Below are positions 7,096-14,211 of a stretch of 14,637 bases of DNA, in pieces (position 1 is the first letter of the stretch; each line of letters begins with the position of its first letter). Under the pieces are notes generated by a model. That model was given only the letters and a program-made list of their open reading frames with translations, was not told the DNA's origin and did not search any database. This DNA comes from Nitrogeniibacter sp041600915 (lineage in GTDB: Bacteria > Pseudomonadota > Gammaproteobacteria > Burkholderiales > Rhodocyclaceae), in assembly GCA_041600915.1 (NCBI GenBank), contig JBFIJC010000066.1, positions 1 through 14,637 of the forward strand, in the 5' to 3' direction. Position numbers and translations under genes: made by a program.

Positions 7096-8712
7096 CTAGA
7101 TACTGAAGCTGGCAACCGCGCCCTTGAGCTCTTCGGCCATGTGCTTAAGATTTCGTGCTGATTCGGCCGTTTTCTGAACAGTGGCGTGATTGTGTTCGCT
7201 CATTTGCGCAATCTGCTCGACATTGCGGGCAATGTCATTGCTTGCTGCTGATTGATCGCGTAGGGCGGACGAGATGTCATTGATGACATCCACGACCTTG
7301 CGTGAGCCGCCACGAATTTCATTGACGGAGTCACCGGCCACTTTGCTCATTTCGGCGCATTTGGTGACCAGCTTGACCTGGGTCTGCATGCGCTCGACGG
7401 CGTTTGCCGTCCCCGAGGAAATACGCTCAACAATTGACGTGATTTCTTCTGTCGACTTCGATGTGCGCTCGGCCAGTTTCCGGACCTCGTCGGCCACCAC
7501 GGCGAAGCCCCGACCCTGCTCGCCGGCACGTGCCGCTTCGATGGCTGCGTTAAGCGCCAGCAGATTGGTTTGATCGGCCACTTCGCGGATCACGCTGACG
7601 ATGCCGCGGATCTCGGTGGACAACTCGCCAAGCTGCTCAACCGAACGGGCGGAGTCATTCGCGGCATTGACGATGTTGGCGTTGTCCTCGACGACACTCT
7701 GAATCGTGGCGCCGCCGCGGTCGGACAATTCGCCGGCCTGAATCGACTGGGTGCGGGCTTCGTCGGCGTTCTGCGAAATTTGCTGGACGCTGACGGTCAG
7801 CTCTTCGACGGCCGAGGCCATGGAGGAGGCGGCGTCAGACTGTTGTTCACTGGCGCTCAGGACGCTATCGGTGCTTGTCGTCAGTGTCGTGCTCGCCTCA
7901 TTCAAGGCCGTCGCGTTCGACTGTATCGTGCTGACGACATCACGCAGACGCGACTGCATGGTGCTCATGGCATTGAGCAACAGCCCGACTTCGTCCTTTC
8001 GACGCGTATCGATGGTGTTGGTCAGGCACCCCGCGGCAATTGCCTCGGCCAGTTGCTGTGCGCTGCTGAGGGGGCGGGACACGCGCGTCTTGATCGTCCA
8101 TACGGCAATTGCAATTGCGAGCGCGCTTCCAAGAACAATGATCAGAATCAGGGCAATACGTGCCTCGGCATAGCGGCTGGACTCCTCTTCGTACTCGCTG
8201 TGTGCGACGTCGAGCTGTACCTTGATCAATTTGGCAAATTCGTCCGAGAGCGGATCCATCACCGGGTACAGAGATTCGCGTGAAAATTGTGTGATTCCTT
8301 CGGTATCCCTGTTTGACAGCAACTCTTTGAGGCGACCCGTGGCGATGTCGCCGGCATCCATCAACAGCTGTGTGGCTTTGACAATGCGTAGCTCTTCTTC
8401 AACCAGATCGGTGGCCAGGAATTTTTTCCATTTAGTGTCGATGAGCGCCTGGGCGTCGCTGACGTTCTTGAGGCCTTGCTCGAACGTGAGCTGGCCGTCG
8501 CGGACCTTGTGTGTGGTGTCGACGATGTTGACCGCATAGGCATCGACAACTTCTTTCAGGTCGCTCAAGGGCACGACGCGGTCTTTGTAGACGCGGTCGA
8601 GTGTGGCAACTGAATGGGCGGAAGTGTTCAGCCCGATGATTCCCAGCGCAATCATGAACAGGACCATCAGGCCGACAAGGCCATACAGGCGTGCTCGAAT
8701 TGTTGTTAGCAT
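7096..8712 (-). CDS. Methyl-accepting chemotaxis protein
   Basis: A 538-residue transmembrane chemoreceptor that relays ligand binding to the CheA/CheW complex. It has the Tar/Tsr layout: short cytoplasmic N-terminus, first membrane helix at about 10-28, a periplasmic sensor of about 155 residues predicted as a four-helix bundle, second membrane helix at about 185-207, a HAMP domain (about 208-262), and a long coiled-coil signalling domain. The hairpin tip is intact: EVADQTNLLALNAAIEAARA (377-396) followed by GEQGRGFAVVADEVRKLAER. There is no C-terminal NWETF-type pentapeptide, so CheR/CheB would not be tethered there. The ligand cannot be predicted. GGAGA lies about 7 bases before the ATG, and a sigma-28 promoter match lies further upstream. 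It converges on the TRAP genes; a shared role in sensing and uptake is possible but unsupported. Confidence 0.96.
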   Translation of the reverse strand: MLTTIRARLYGLVGLMVLFMIALGIIGLNTSAHSVATLDRVYKDRVVPLSDLKEVVDAYAVNIVDTTHKVRDGQLTFEQGLKNVSDAQALIDTKWKKFLATDLVEEELRIVKATQLLMDAGDIATGRLKELLSNRDTEGITQFSRESLYPVMDPLSDEFAKLIKVQLDVAHSEYEEESSRYAEARIALILIIVLGSALAIAIAVWTIKTRVSRPLSSAQQLAEAIAAGCLTNTIDTRRKDEVGLLLNAMSTMQSRLRDVVSTIQSNATALNEASTTLTTSTDSVLSASEQQSDAASSMASAVEELTVSVQQISQNADEARTQSIQAGELSDRGGATIQSVVEDNANIVNAANDSARSVEQLGELSTEIRGIVSVIREVADQTNLLALNAAIEAARAGEQGRGFAVVADEVRKLAERTSKSTEEITSIVERISSGTANAVERMQTQVKLVTKCAEMSKVAGDSVNEIRGGSRKVVDVINDISSALRDQSAASNDIARNVEQIAQMSEHNHATVQKTAESARNLKHMAEELKGAVASFSI

Positions 8713-8750
8713 GACCGTCTCCGTGGGGTTTTTTTAAGTAGGTTCACGGA

Positions 8751-8777
8751 CTTGCGGCAGTTCAATGTATAACTTTA
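8751..8777 (-). promoter_or_regulatory. Sigma-28 (FliA) type promoter for the chemoreceptor gene
   Basis: On the minus strand the sequence reads TAAAGTTA, 11 bases, then GCCGCAAG. The enterobacterial sigma-28 consensus is TAAAGTTT-N11-GCCGATAA, so 7 of 8 and 5 of 8 positions match with exact spacing. It lies 39 bases before the chemoreceptor ATG, giving an expected leader of about 30 bases. Flagellar sigma control of chemoreceptors is well known, so the match suits its gene. Confidence 0.7.
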
Positions 8778-8872
8778 GGTGTATTTTTGTGTCGCGCGCG
8801 GTACGTGGAATATTGGCCGCGGGTGTGGCGGATTGACCGCCGATCGCGCCCACCAAGGCGATGGTGATGCGC

Positions 8873-9457
8873 TTAGTGCAGGTCGGCGATCAGGGCAAAT
8901 TGTGTCTCCGGCGCGATTTCGTCGAGCGCCACGGCGTAGGCCGGGTGCTCGATGCCCATCCCGAGCGCAGCACCGTTCTTCAGGGCGGCAATCGCGGTCT
9001 TGCTGAGCTCGAAGCGCAGGAAGTGCACTGAGGAGGTCTTGGTCTCGTTTTCGCGTTCCAGGTCTTCGTCGGCGATGGCAAACACCGGCGCATGGCGCTC
9101 GACGCGCAGCCAGACTTTGCGCTCAATGCCCTTGAGCACCTGTAAGCGCTGGGCCCGCTCTTCCGGGTCGGGATACTCGATGAGCATCGTCGCCTTGAGG
9201 TTGCTGCCGTCCGGAATCAGCGGGTTGTAGACGTCGAGCTCGTCCTGAATGCCCGCCGCCTCGAAGGTGCGTTCGATGCGCAGCATCTCCTGAATCTGAT
9301 AGCGAACCGTGGTTTCGTCTTCGAACAGCAAGGTCACGTTCGGGCCCAGATGCACGGTGCGCAGGCGTTTGTGCGCCATCACCTCCTGGCGGAAGGCGGG
9401 GCGGCGCTCGGCATATTCTTCGAGCGACCAGAGGGCAGAGCGGGTCAGATGCGGCAT
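8873..9457 (-). CDS. DUF3501 family protein
   Basis: A 194-residue soluble protein matching, from memory, the DUF3501 family, which has no assigned function. It has no Cys, no signal peptide and no membrane segment. Visible features are an N-terminal region HKRLRTVHLGPNVTLLFED and the stretch VRYQIQEMLRIERTF (51-65), then RVERHAPVFAIADEDLERE, and a C-terminal GIEHPAY segment. It is the last gene of the rubrerythrin cluster: its ATG lies 13 bp after the stop of the Fe-S gene, with AAGGAAG overlapping that stop as ribosome binding site, so cotranscription is very likely. Family members are commonly seen beside this type of Fe-S protein and rubrerythrin, suggesting a shared redox task, but no activity can be named. 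Downstream, 8713-8872 holds only the chemoreceptor promoter and a weak 5-bp hairpin. Confidence 0.85.
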   Translation of the reverse strand: MPHLTRSALWSLEEYAERRPAFRQEVMAHKRLRTVHLGPNVTLLFEDETTVRYQIQEMLRIERTFEAAGIQDELDVYNPLIPDGSNLKATMLIEYPDPEERAQRLQVLKGIERKVWLRVERHAPVFAIADEDLERENETKTSSVHFLRFELSKTAIAALKNGAALGMGIEHPAYAVALDEIAPETQFALIADLH

Positions 9458-9470
9458 GGCGGGGCTTCCT

Positions 9471-10820
9471 TCAAATACCGTAGGCGCGCCGCACCAGGGT
9501 GATCGGGTGGGCGAGTTCCGGCGTTTTCTGATGGTTCTGTTCGATCCCCTGAGCCAGGTGATGGCCGCCCAGCGGACAGTCCGAGCTGATGAAGTCGGGC
9601 TCGAACTCGGCCATCTTGCGAAACACCGGACGGCCGATCTTCATGGCCATGGCGTGGAATTCCTTCTTGACGCCAAAGGTGCCGGCGTGGCCCGAACAGC
9701 GCTCGGTAGTGTCGACTTCAAGCCCCGCGATCTTCTTCAGGAACTCTTCGGTCTTGCGGCCAATGGCCTGCACCCGGCCGTGGCAGGGCACGTGGTAGGC
9801 AATTTTCCCGAGTTTCTCCTTGAAATCCGTCTTGAGCAGGCCGTCCTTGTGGCGGGCGACGAGGTATTCAAAGGGCTCCCACATGGCGTCGCGTACCGCC
9901 AGCACGTCGGGGTCGTCCGGGAACATGTGCGGCAACTCCTGTTTGAACATCAAGGTGCACGAGGGCACGCCGGTCAGAATCGCGTAGCCTTCGCGCGCCA
10001 GCGCCACCAGCTGCGGGATGTTGATGTTCTTGAGCGCCTCGACGCCGTCCAGATCGCCTTGCTCCAGCTTGGGCATGCCGCAACAGGCTTCCTTCTTGGC
10101 GATCCGCCAGGGGATCTCGTTGTGGTCGAGAATCGCCACCAGATCGAGGCCGATGCCGGGCTCGTTGTAATTGATGAAGCAGGTCGAGAACAGCACCACC
10201 TTGCCGGGTGTTCGCTGGCCGTCTTTGACTTCGGTGGCGACGGCCTCGCCAGCCGCCGAGCGAAACTTGCGTGCGGCAAAGCTCGGCAGCCAGGCCTTGG
10301 CGTCGACGCCCAGCGTCTTCTCCATGACCGCGCGCATCGTCCGGGTGCGATTGACCGCGTTGATGGTCTGCGTGACGACCGGGATGCCGGCGAACAGGCC
10401 GGTCTTGTCGGTGGAGGAGAGCACCGTGTCGCGGAACCGCGGCCCCTCGCGTTTGCGCTCGACCGCCTTGGCGCGCAGCATCAGGTGCGGAAAGTCCAGA
10501 TTCCACTCATGCGGCGGCACGTACGGACACTTCGACATGTAGCACATGTCGCACAGATAGCATTGATCCACCACCTCGCCGTAGCGCGCCTTGGGCACGC
10601 CATCGACCTCGCCGGTCGGGCCTTCATCGACCAGATCGAACAACGTCGGAAAGGCGCCACACAGGCTCACACAGCGCCGGCATCCATGGCAAACGTTGAA
10701 CACGCGCTCCAACTCCGCGTCGAGTGAAGCCGCGTCCCAGAAATCGGCGCTTTTCCAGTCGAGTGGGTAGCGGGTAGGGGCTTCGAGACTGCCTTCGCGC
10801 ACGATTCCGTCAGACGCCAT
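9471..10820 (-). CDS. GlpC/HdrD-like iron-sulfur protein with two CCG-type domains
   Basis: A 449-residue cytosolic electron-transfer protein of the GlpC / heterodisulfide reductase subunit D type. Near the N-terminus are two [4Fe-4S] motifs: C44, C47, C50, C54 and C87, C90, C93, C98. The C-terminal half carries two Cys-rich CCG-like domains. The first has C214, CCG at 246-248 and C288. The second has C346, a CSG variant at 375-377 and C415. Such domains bind special iron-sulfur clusters in HdrB and GlpC relatives. There is no flavin domain, membrane segment or dehydrogenase fused to it, so it needs partners. It lies between rubrerythrin (71-bp gap) and DUF3501 (13-bp gap). GAGGTG at 10825-10830, about 5 bases before the ATG, supports the start. 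A role in passing electrons to rubrerythrin is inferred from context only. Confidence 0.92.
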   Translation of the reverse strand: MASDGIVREGSLEAPTRYPLDWKSADFWDAASLDAELERVFNVCHGCRRCVSLCGAFPTLFDLVDEGPTGEVDGVPKARYGEVVDQCYLCDMCYMSKCPYVPPHEWNLDFPHLMLRAKAVERKREGPRFRDTVLSSTDKTGLFAGIPVVTQTINAVNRTRTMRAVMEKTLGVDAKAWLPSFAARKFRSAAGEAVATEVKDGQRTPGKVVLFSTCFINYNEPGIGLDLVAILDHNEIPWRIAKKEACCGMPKLEQGDLDGVEALKNINIPQLVALAREGYAILTGVPSCTLMFKQELPHMFPDDPDVLAVRDAMWEPFEYLVARHKDGLLKTDFKEKLGKIAYHVPCHGRVQAIGRKTEEFLKKIAGLEVDTTERCSGHAGTFGVKKEFHAMAMKIGRPVFRKMAEFEPDFISSDCPLGGHHLAQGIEQNHQKTPELAHPITLVRRAYGI

Positions 10821-10844
10821 GGGGCACCTCGTTCAGGGGGCGTG

Positions 10845-10885
10845 AAAAAAGGGGCCGGCCGCCAGGCATCGGTGATGCCGGCGGC
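10845..10885 (-). terminator. Hairpin plus T-run between rubrerythrin and the Fe-S gene
   Basis: GCCGCC-GGCAT and ATGCC-GGCGGC pair around a 5-base loop (10858-10885), with one bulged base. On the minus strand a run of six T (10845-10850) follows after 7 bases. The hairpin begins 6 bp after the rubrerythrin stop. The distance from stem to T-run makes it an imperfect terminator, so partial termination that raises rubrerythrin over the two downstream genes is a reasonable reading. Confidence 0.5.
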
Positions 10886-10891
10886 GGGCGA

Positions 10892-11317
10892 TCAGGCGTT
10901 GGCTTTGACCTCGTCAAGCGTGCGCTGGAACTTGTTGGCGTGGCTTCGCTCGGCCTTGGCGAGCGTCTCGAACCAGTCCGCGATTTCGTCGAAACCTTCG
11001 TCGCGGGCTTGTTTGGCCATGCCCGGATACATGTCGGTGTACTCGTGGGTTTCGCCAGCGATGGCGGCTGCCAGGTTGTCGGCCGTTGCGCCGAAAGGCA
11101 GGCCGGTGGCCGGGTCGCCACAGGTCTCGAGATATTCCAGATGGCCGTGAGCGTGGCCGGTCTCGCCTTCGGCGGTGGAGCGGAACACCGCTGCCACGTC
11201 GTTATAGCCCTCAACGTCGGCCTTGCTCGCAAAGTACAGGTAGCGGCGGTTGGCCTGGGATTCGCCCGCGAACGCGGCTTTCAGGTTGCCCTCGGTCTTG
11301 CTTCCCTTGAGTTGCAT
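10892..11317 (-). CDS. Rubrerythrin-type diiron protein (no rubredoxin domain)
   Basis: A 141-residue ferritin-like protein. Rubrerythrins reduce hydrogen peroxide at a diiron site in the cytosol. All ligands expected of the diiron centre are present: E19, E52 with H55, E89, E92, and E123 with H126, in the motifs AGESQANRRY, AEGETGHAHGH, AGETHEY and AERSHANKF. The C-terminal rubredoxin domain of classical rubrerythrin (about 190 residues) is absent; the protein ends 15 residues after the last ligand. Electrons must then come from another protein, and the Fe-S gene downstream is an obvious candidate. The start is supported by TGGAGA about 8 bases upstream. It is the first gene of the cluster, and its leader contains an inverted repeat at 11351-11368. 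Whether the physiological substrate is peroxide is not known. Confidence 0.93.
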   Translation of the reverse strand: MQLKGSKTEGNLKAAFAGESQANRRYLYFASKADVEGYNDVAAVFRSTAEGETGHAHGHLEYLETCGDPATGLPFGATADNLAAAIAGETHEYTDMYPGMAKQARDEGFDEIADWFETLAKAERSHANKFQRTLDEVKANA

Positions 11318-11350
11318 GCTCGTTCTCCAAAGTGATCGGATGGCGCCAAA

Positions 11351-11368
11351 CCGGCAATCGCATGCCGG
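11351..11368. repeat. Inverted repeat in the rubrerythrin leader
   Basis: CCGGCA and TGCCGG form a 6-bp perfect inverted repeat around a 6-base centre, 34 bases upstream of the rubrerythrin start. It could be an operator for a redox-responsive regulator or an RNA hairpin in the leader. It does not match a regulator site I can name. Confidence 0.35.
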
Positions 11369-11390
11369 AAGGTAGTTTCAACATAGGTGG

Positions 11391-11423
11391 CCAATCGGGG
11401 CGGATGAAATTGGAATGACCAAT
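11391..11423. repeat. Three CCAAT/ATTGG half-sites between rubrerythrin and pepN
   Basis: CCAAT occurs at 11391 and 11419 and its complement ATTGG at 11409. The last two form ATTGG-AATGA-CCAAT, a 5-bp inverted repeat. They lie in the gap (11318-11531) between divergent rubrerythrin and pepN, where regulatory sites are expected. Half-sites this short can occur by chance. Confidence 0.2.
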
Positions 11424-11482
11424 GGCGGACATAGGCCGTCGCTATCGCGATTCGGCAGGCTGCAAATGCGCTGCGCCGCCGC

Positions 11483-11488
11483 TACACT
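11483..11488 (+). promoter_or_regulatory. Candidate -10 box for pepN
   Basis: GCTACACTGC contains TACACT (4 of 6 to TATAAT) 43 bases before the chosen pepN start. The hexamer 17 bp upstream, CTGCAA, matches TTGACA at only 3 positions. The placement fits a pepN promoter and argues that translation starts downstream of it. Confidence 0.3.
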
Positions 11489-11531
11489 GCAGGCTTCGCG
11501 AACACCGCAGCCGACCACAAGGCCTTCAAGC

Positions 11532-14198
11532 ATGAAAACCGAACACGCCCCGACCATTCACCGTACCGACTACCAGCCGCTGGCCTGGACTGTGGAGAGC
11601 GTCGAGTTGCACTTCACGCTCGACGCCACGGCCACCGTGGTGCGCAACCGCATGCACTGCGAGCGTCGCGGCGCCGGGCCGCTGGTGTTGATGGCCGAGG
11701 GGCTGACGCGCGTGTCGCTCACCGTGGATGGCGTCGAGGTGGCCGCTACGGCGCTGCGCGAGACTGATACAGGTTTTGAAATCGAGCTTGGCGAGCGCGA
11801 CACGGCGGTGGTGGAGGTGGTCACGCAGCTCAACCCCTCGGCCAACACCGAGCTGTCCGGCCTCTATCACTCGAACGGCGGGCTCTACACCCAGTGCGAA
11901 GCCGAGGGTTTCCGCCGGATCACCTGCTTCCCCGATCGGCCGGACGTGATGGCGCGCTTCACGGTCACGCTGGAGGCCGACAAGGCCGCCTTCCCGGTGC
12001 TGCTGTCGAACGGCAATCTGGTGGACTCGGGCGAGCTGGCCGATGGTAGGCACTTTGCGGTGTGGGAAGACCCCTTCCTCAAGCCGAGCTACCTGTTCGC
12101 CCTGGTTGCTGCCGATCTGGTGGTGCTCGAGCGTGTCGTGCCGACGCGCTCGGGCCGCGAGGTCTTGCTGCAGGTGTGGGTGGAAGACGGCAATCTGGAT
12201 CGCGCCGATCACGCTATGGATTCGCTGGTGCACTCGATGCGCTGGGACGAAAAGACCTTCGGCCTGGAGCTCGATCTCGATCGTTACATGATCGTCGCCG
12301 TCAGCGATTTCAACATGGGCGCAATGGAGAACAAGGGCCTCAACATCTTCAACGCCAAGTTCGTGCTCGCCAAGCCCGACACCGCCACCGATGTCGACTA
12401 CGAGCACATCGAGAGCGTGGTCGCCCATGAATACTTCCACAACTGGACGGGCAACCGTGTCACCTGCCGCGACTGGTTTCAGCTCACCCTCAAGGAAGGC
12501 CTCACCGTCTTCCGCGATCAGCAATTTTCGGCCGACATGCTGGCCGCAGCGGGTGGTGAGTCGGCGCGTGCGGTCAAGCGCATCGAAGACGTGCGCGTGC
12601 TGCGTACCGCGCAGTTCCCCGAAGACGCCGGCCCCATGGCGCACCCGATCCGCCCCGACCAGTACCAGGCCATCGACAATTTCTACACCGCCACGGTGTA
12701 CGAGAAGGGCGCCGAAGTCATCCGCATGCTGCACACCCTGCTCGGCGCCGAAGGCTTCCGCAACGGCATGGATCTGTACTTCAGCTACCACGATGGCGAG
12801 GCCGTGACCTGCGACGATTTTGTCGAAGCCATGTCCGAAGCCAACGGCGTCGATCTCGACCAGTTCATGCGCTGGTACAGCCAGCGCGGCACACCGCGGC
12901 TGCTGGCCGAGGGCCGGTTTGACGCGGCCGCGCGCCAGTACACACTCACGCTCACCCAGCAACGCCCGGACGGCGACGAGCCGCTGCATATTCCCGTGGC
13001 GCTCGGCCTGATCGGCCCGAAGGGCGTCGATCTGCCGCTGACGCTGGCGGGCGAGGCCACGGCGGGCACGACAACCCGACTGTTTGAACTCAAGGACACC
13101 ACCACCACGCTGGTCTTCGAAGGCATTGACGTCGAGCCCGTGCCGTCCTTGCTGCGCGGCTTCTCCGCGCCGGTGATTCTCGAACTTGCCGAGGATGACG
13201 CGCGGCTGGCCTACCGCATGGCTCACGATTCCGATCCCTTCAATCGCTGGGATGCCGCGCAGCGCTTCATGGTGGGCGTGGTGCTGGCGATGGCCGCCGA
13301 TGCCGCAAAGGGCGTGCTGCCGCAAGTGCCCGACGCTTTCATCACCGCCTTTGGCGCCTTGCTGCACAACGAAAAACTCGACCCAGCCTACCGCGCCGTG
13401 GCGCTCACCTTGCCGGCCGAAGCCTATCTGCTTGAACAAATGAACCCGGCCGACCCGGTCGCACTGCGCCGGGCGCTGATCGTGCTCATGCGCAGCATTG
13501 GCGAGCGCCTGGGCGACAGTTGGCTGGGGCTGGACGCGCGCCTGTCGGTGGCGGGCGAATACCGTTATCACCCGACCGATGCCGGTCGGCGCGCGCTGCG
13601 CAATCTGGGGCAGCGCTATCTGTGCGCGGCGGGGGTGGCCAAAGGCGTTGAGCGGGCACTGGCACGCGCCACCGGCGACGCGCATATGACCGACCGCTTT
13701 GGCGCGCTGGCGGCGCTGGTGCACAGCCCGGCCAGTGCCGAGGCGGCGATTGCGCTGGCCGATTTCGAGCGCCGTTTTGCCAAGGACGCTCTGGTAATGG
13801 ACAAGTGGTTTGCCATCCAGGCCGGCGCCTGGCGCTGGATCGACTCGGCCGAGCCGGCACTGGCGCGCATCGAGGCCTTGATGTCGCATCCGGCTTTCAG
13901 CCTGAGCAACCCGAACAAGATCTACGCGCTGTTCGGCGCCTACTTCCGCGCCAACCCGGCCGAGTTCCACCGCGCCGATGGCGCCGGCTACCGCTTCTGG
14001 GCCGATCGCATCCGCGACCTGAACAAGCGCAACCCGCAAGTGGCCGCGCGCATGGCCCGGGTGCTGGAGAACTGGCGTCGCTTCACCCCGGCGCAGCAGA
14101 CGCTGGCGCGTGCGCAGATCGAGGCGCTGGTGGGCGAAAAGGATTTGTCGCCCGATGTGCGTGAAGTGCTGGAGAAAGCCTTGGGCGACGCGCGCTGA
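11532..14198 (+). CDS. pepN: Aminopeptidase N (M1 family)
   Basis: A cytosolic zinc metallo-aminopeptidase that removes N-terminal residues from peptides. The chosen ATG gives 888 residues, near the 870 of E. coli PepN, and begins with KTEHAPTIHRTDYQPLAW, matching the family N-terminus. The frame is open further upstream to an ATG at 11415, but those 39 extra codons look unlike PepN and span a likely promoter. The exopeptidase motif GAMEN is at 263-267. The zinc site is HEYFH (H299, E300 as catalytic base, H303) with E322 as third ligand in LKEGLTVFRD. Y390 in TVYEKGAEV matches the transition-state Tyr (E. coli Y381); the shift comes from a short insertion after the E322 helix. The C-terminal half (about 560-888) is the helical domain of the family. 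It ends 13 bp from the converging kinase gene, with no terminator between them. Confidence 0.97.
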   Translation: MKTEHAPTIHRTDYQPLAWTVESVELHFTLDATATVVRNRMHCERRGAGPLVLMAEGLTRVSLTVDGVEVAATALRETDTGFEIELGERDTAVVEVVTQLNPSANTELSGLYHSNGGLYTQCEAEGFRRITCFPDRPDVMARFTVTLEADKAAFPVLLSNGNLVDSGELADGRHFAVWEDPFLKPSYLFALVAADLVVLERVVPTRSGREVLLQVWVEDGNLDRADHAMDSLVHSMRWDEKTFGLELDLDRYMIVAVSDFNMGAMENKGLNIFNAKFVLAKPDTATDVDYEHIESVVAHEYFHNWTGNRVTCRDWFQLTLKEGLTVFRDQQFSADMLAAAGGESARAVKRIEDVRVLRTAQFPEDAGPMAHPIRPDQYQAIDNFYTATVYEKGAEVIRMLHTLLGAEGFRNGMDLYFSYHDGEAVTCDDFVEAMSEANGVDLDQFMRWYSQRGTPRLLAEGRFDAAARQYTLTLTQQRPDGDEPLHIPVALGLIGPKGVDLPLTLAGEATAGTTTRLFELKDTTTTLVFEGIDVEPVPSLLRGFSAPVILELAEDDARLAYRMAHDSDPFNRWDAAQRFMVGVVLAMAADAAKGVLPQVPDAFITAFGALLHNEKLDPAYRAVALTLPAEAYLLEQMNPADPVALRRALIVLMRSIGERLGDSWLGLDARLSVAGEYRYHPTDAGRRALRNLGQRYLCAAGVAKGVERALARATGDAHMTDRFGALAALVHSPASAEAAIALADFERRFAKDALVMDKWFAIQAGAWRWIDSAEPALARIEALMSHPAFSLSNPNKIYALFGAYFRANPAEFHRADGAGYRFWADRIRDLNKRNPQVAARMARVLENWRRFTPAQQTLARAQIEALVGEKDLSPDVREVLEKALGDAR

Positions 14199-14211
14199 GG
14201 CGCGACGCGGC

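Noticed and set aside
8827..8841. Small hairpin GGCGG-ATTGA-CCGCC downstream of the DUF3501 gene
   Set aside because: The stem is only 5 bp and no T-run follows on either strand, so a terminator cannot be supported.
9309..10727. Open frame of 472 codons opposite the Fe-S and DUF3501 genes
   Set aside because: It spans two well-supported genes on the minus strand and shows only a shadow composition.
11526..14039. Open frame of 837 codons antisense to pepN
   Set aside because: It is the mirror of a GC-rich gene with full catalytic motifs on the other strand; its translation is His-, Gly- and Arg-rich with no family likeness.
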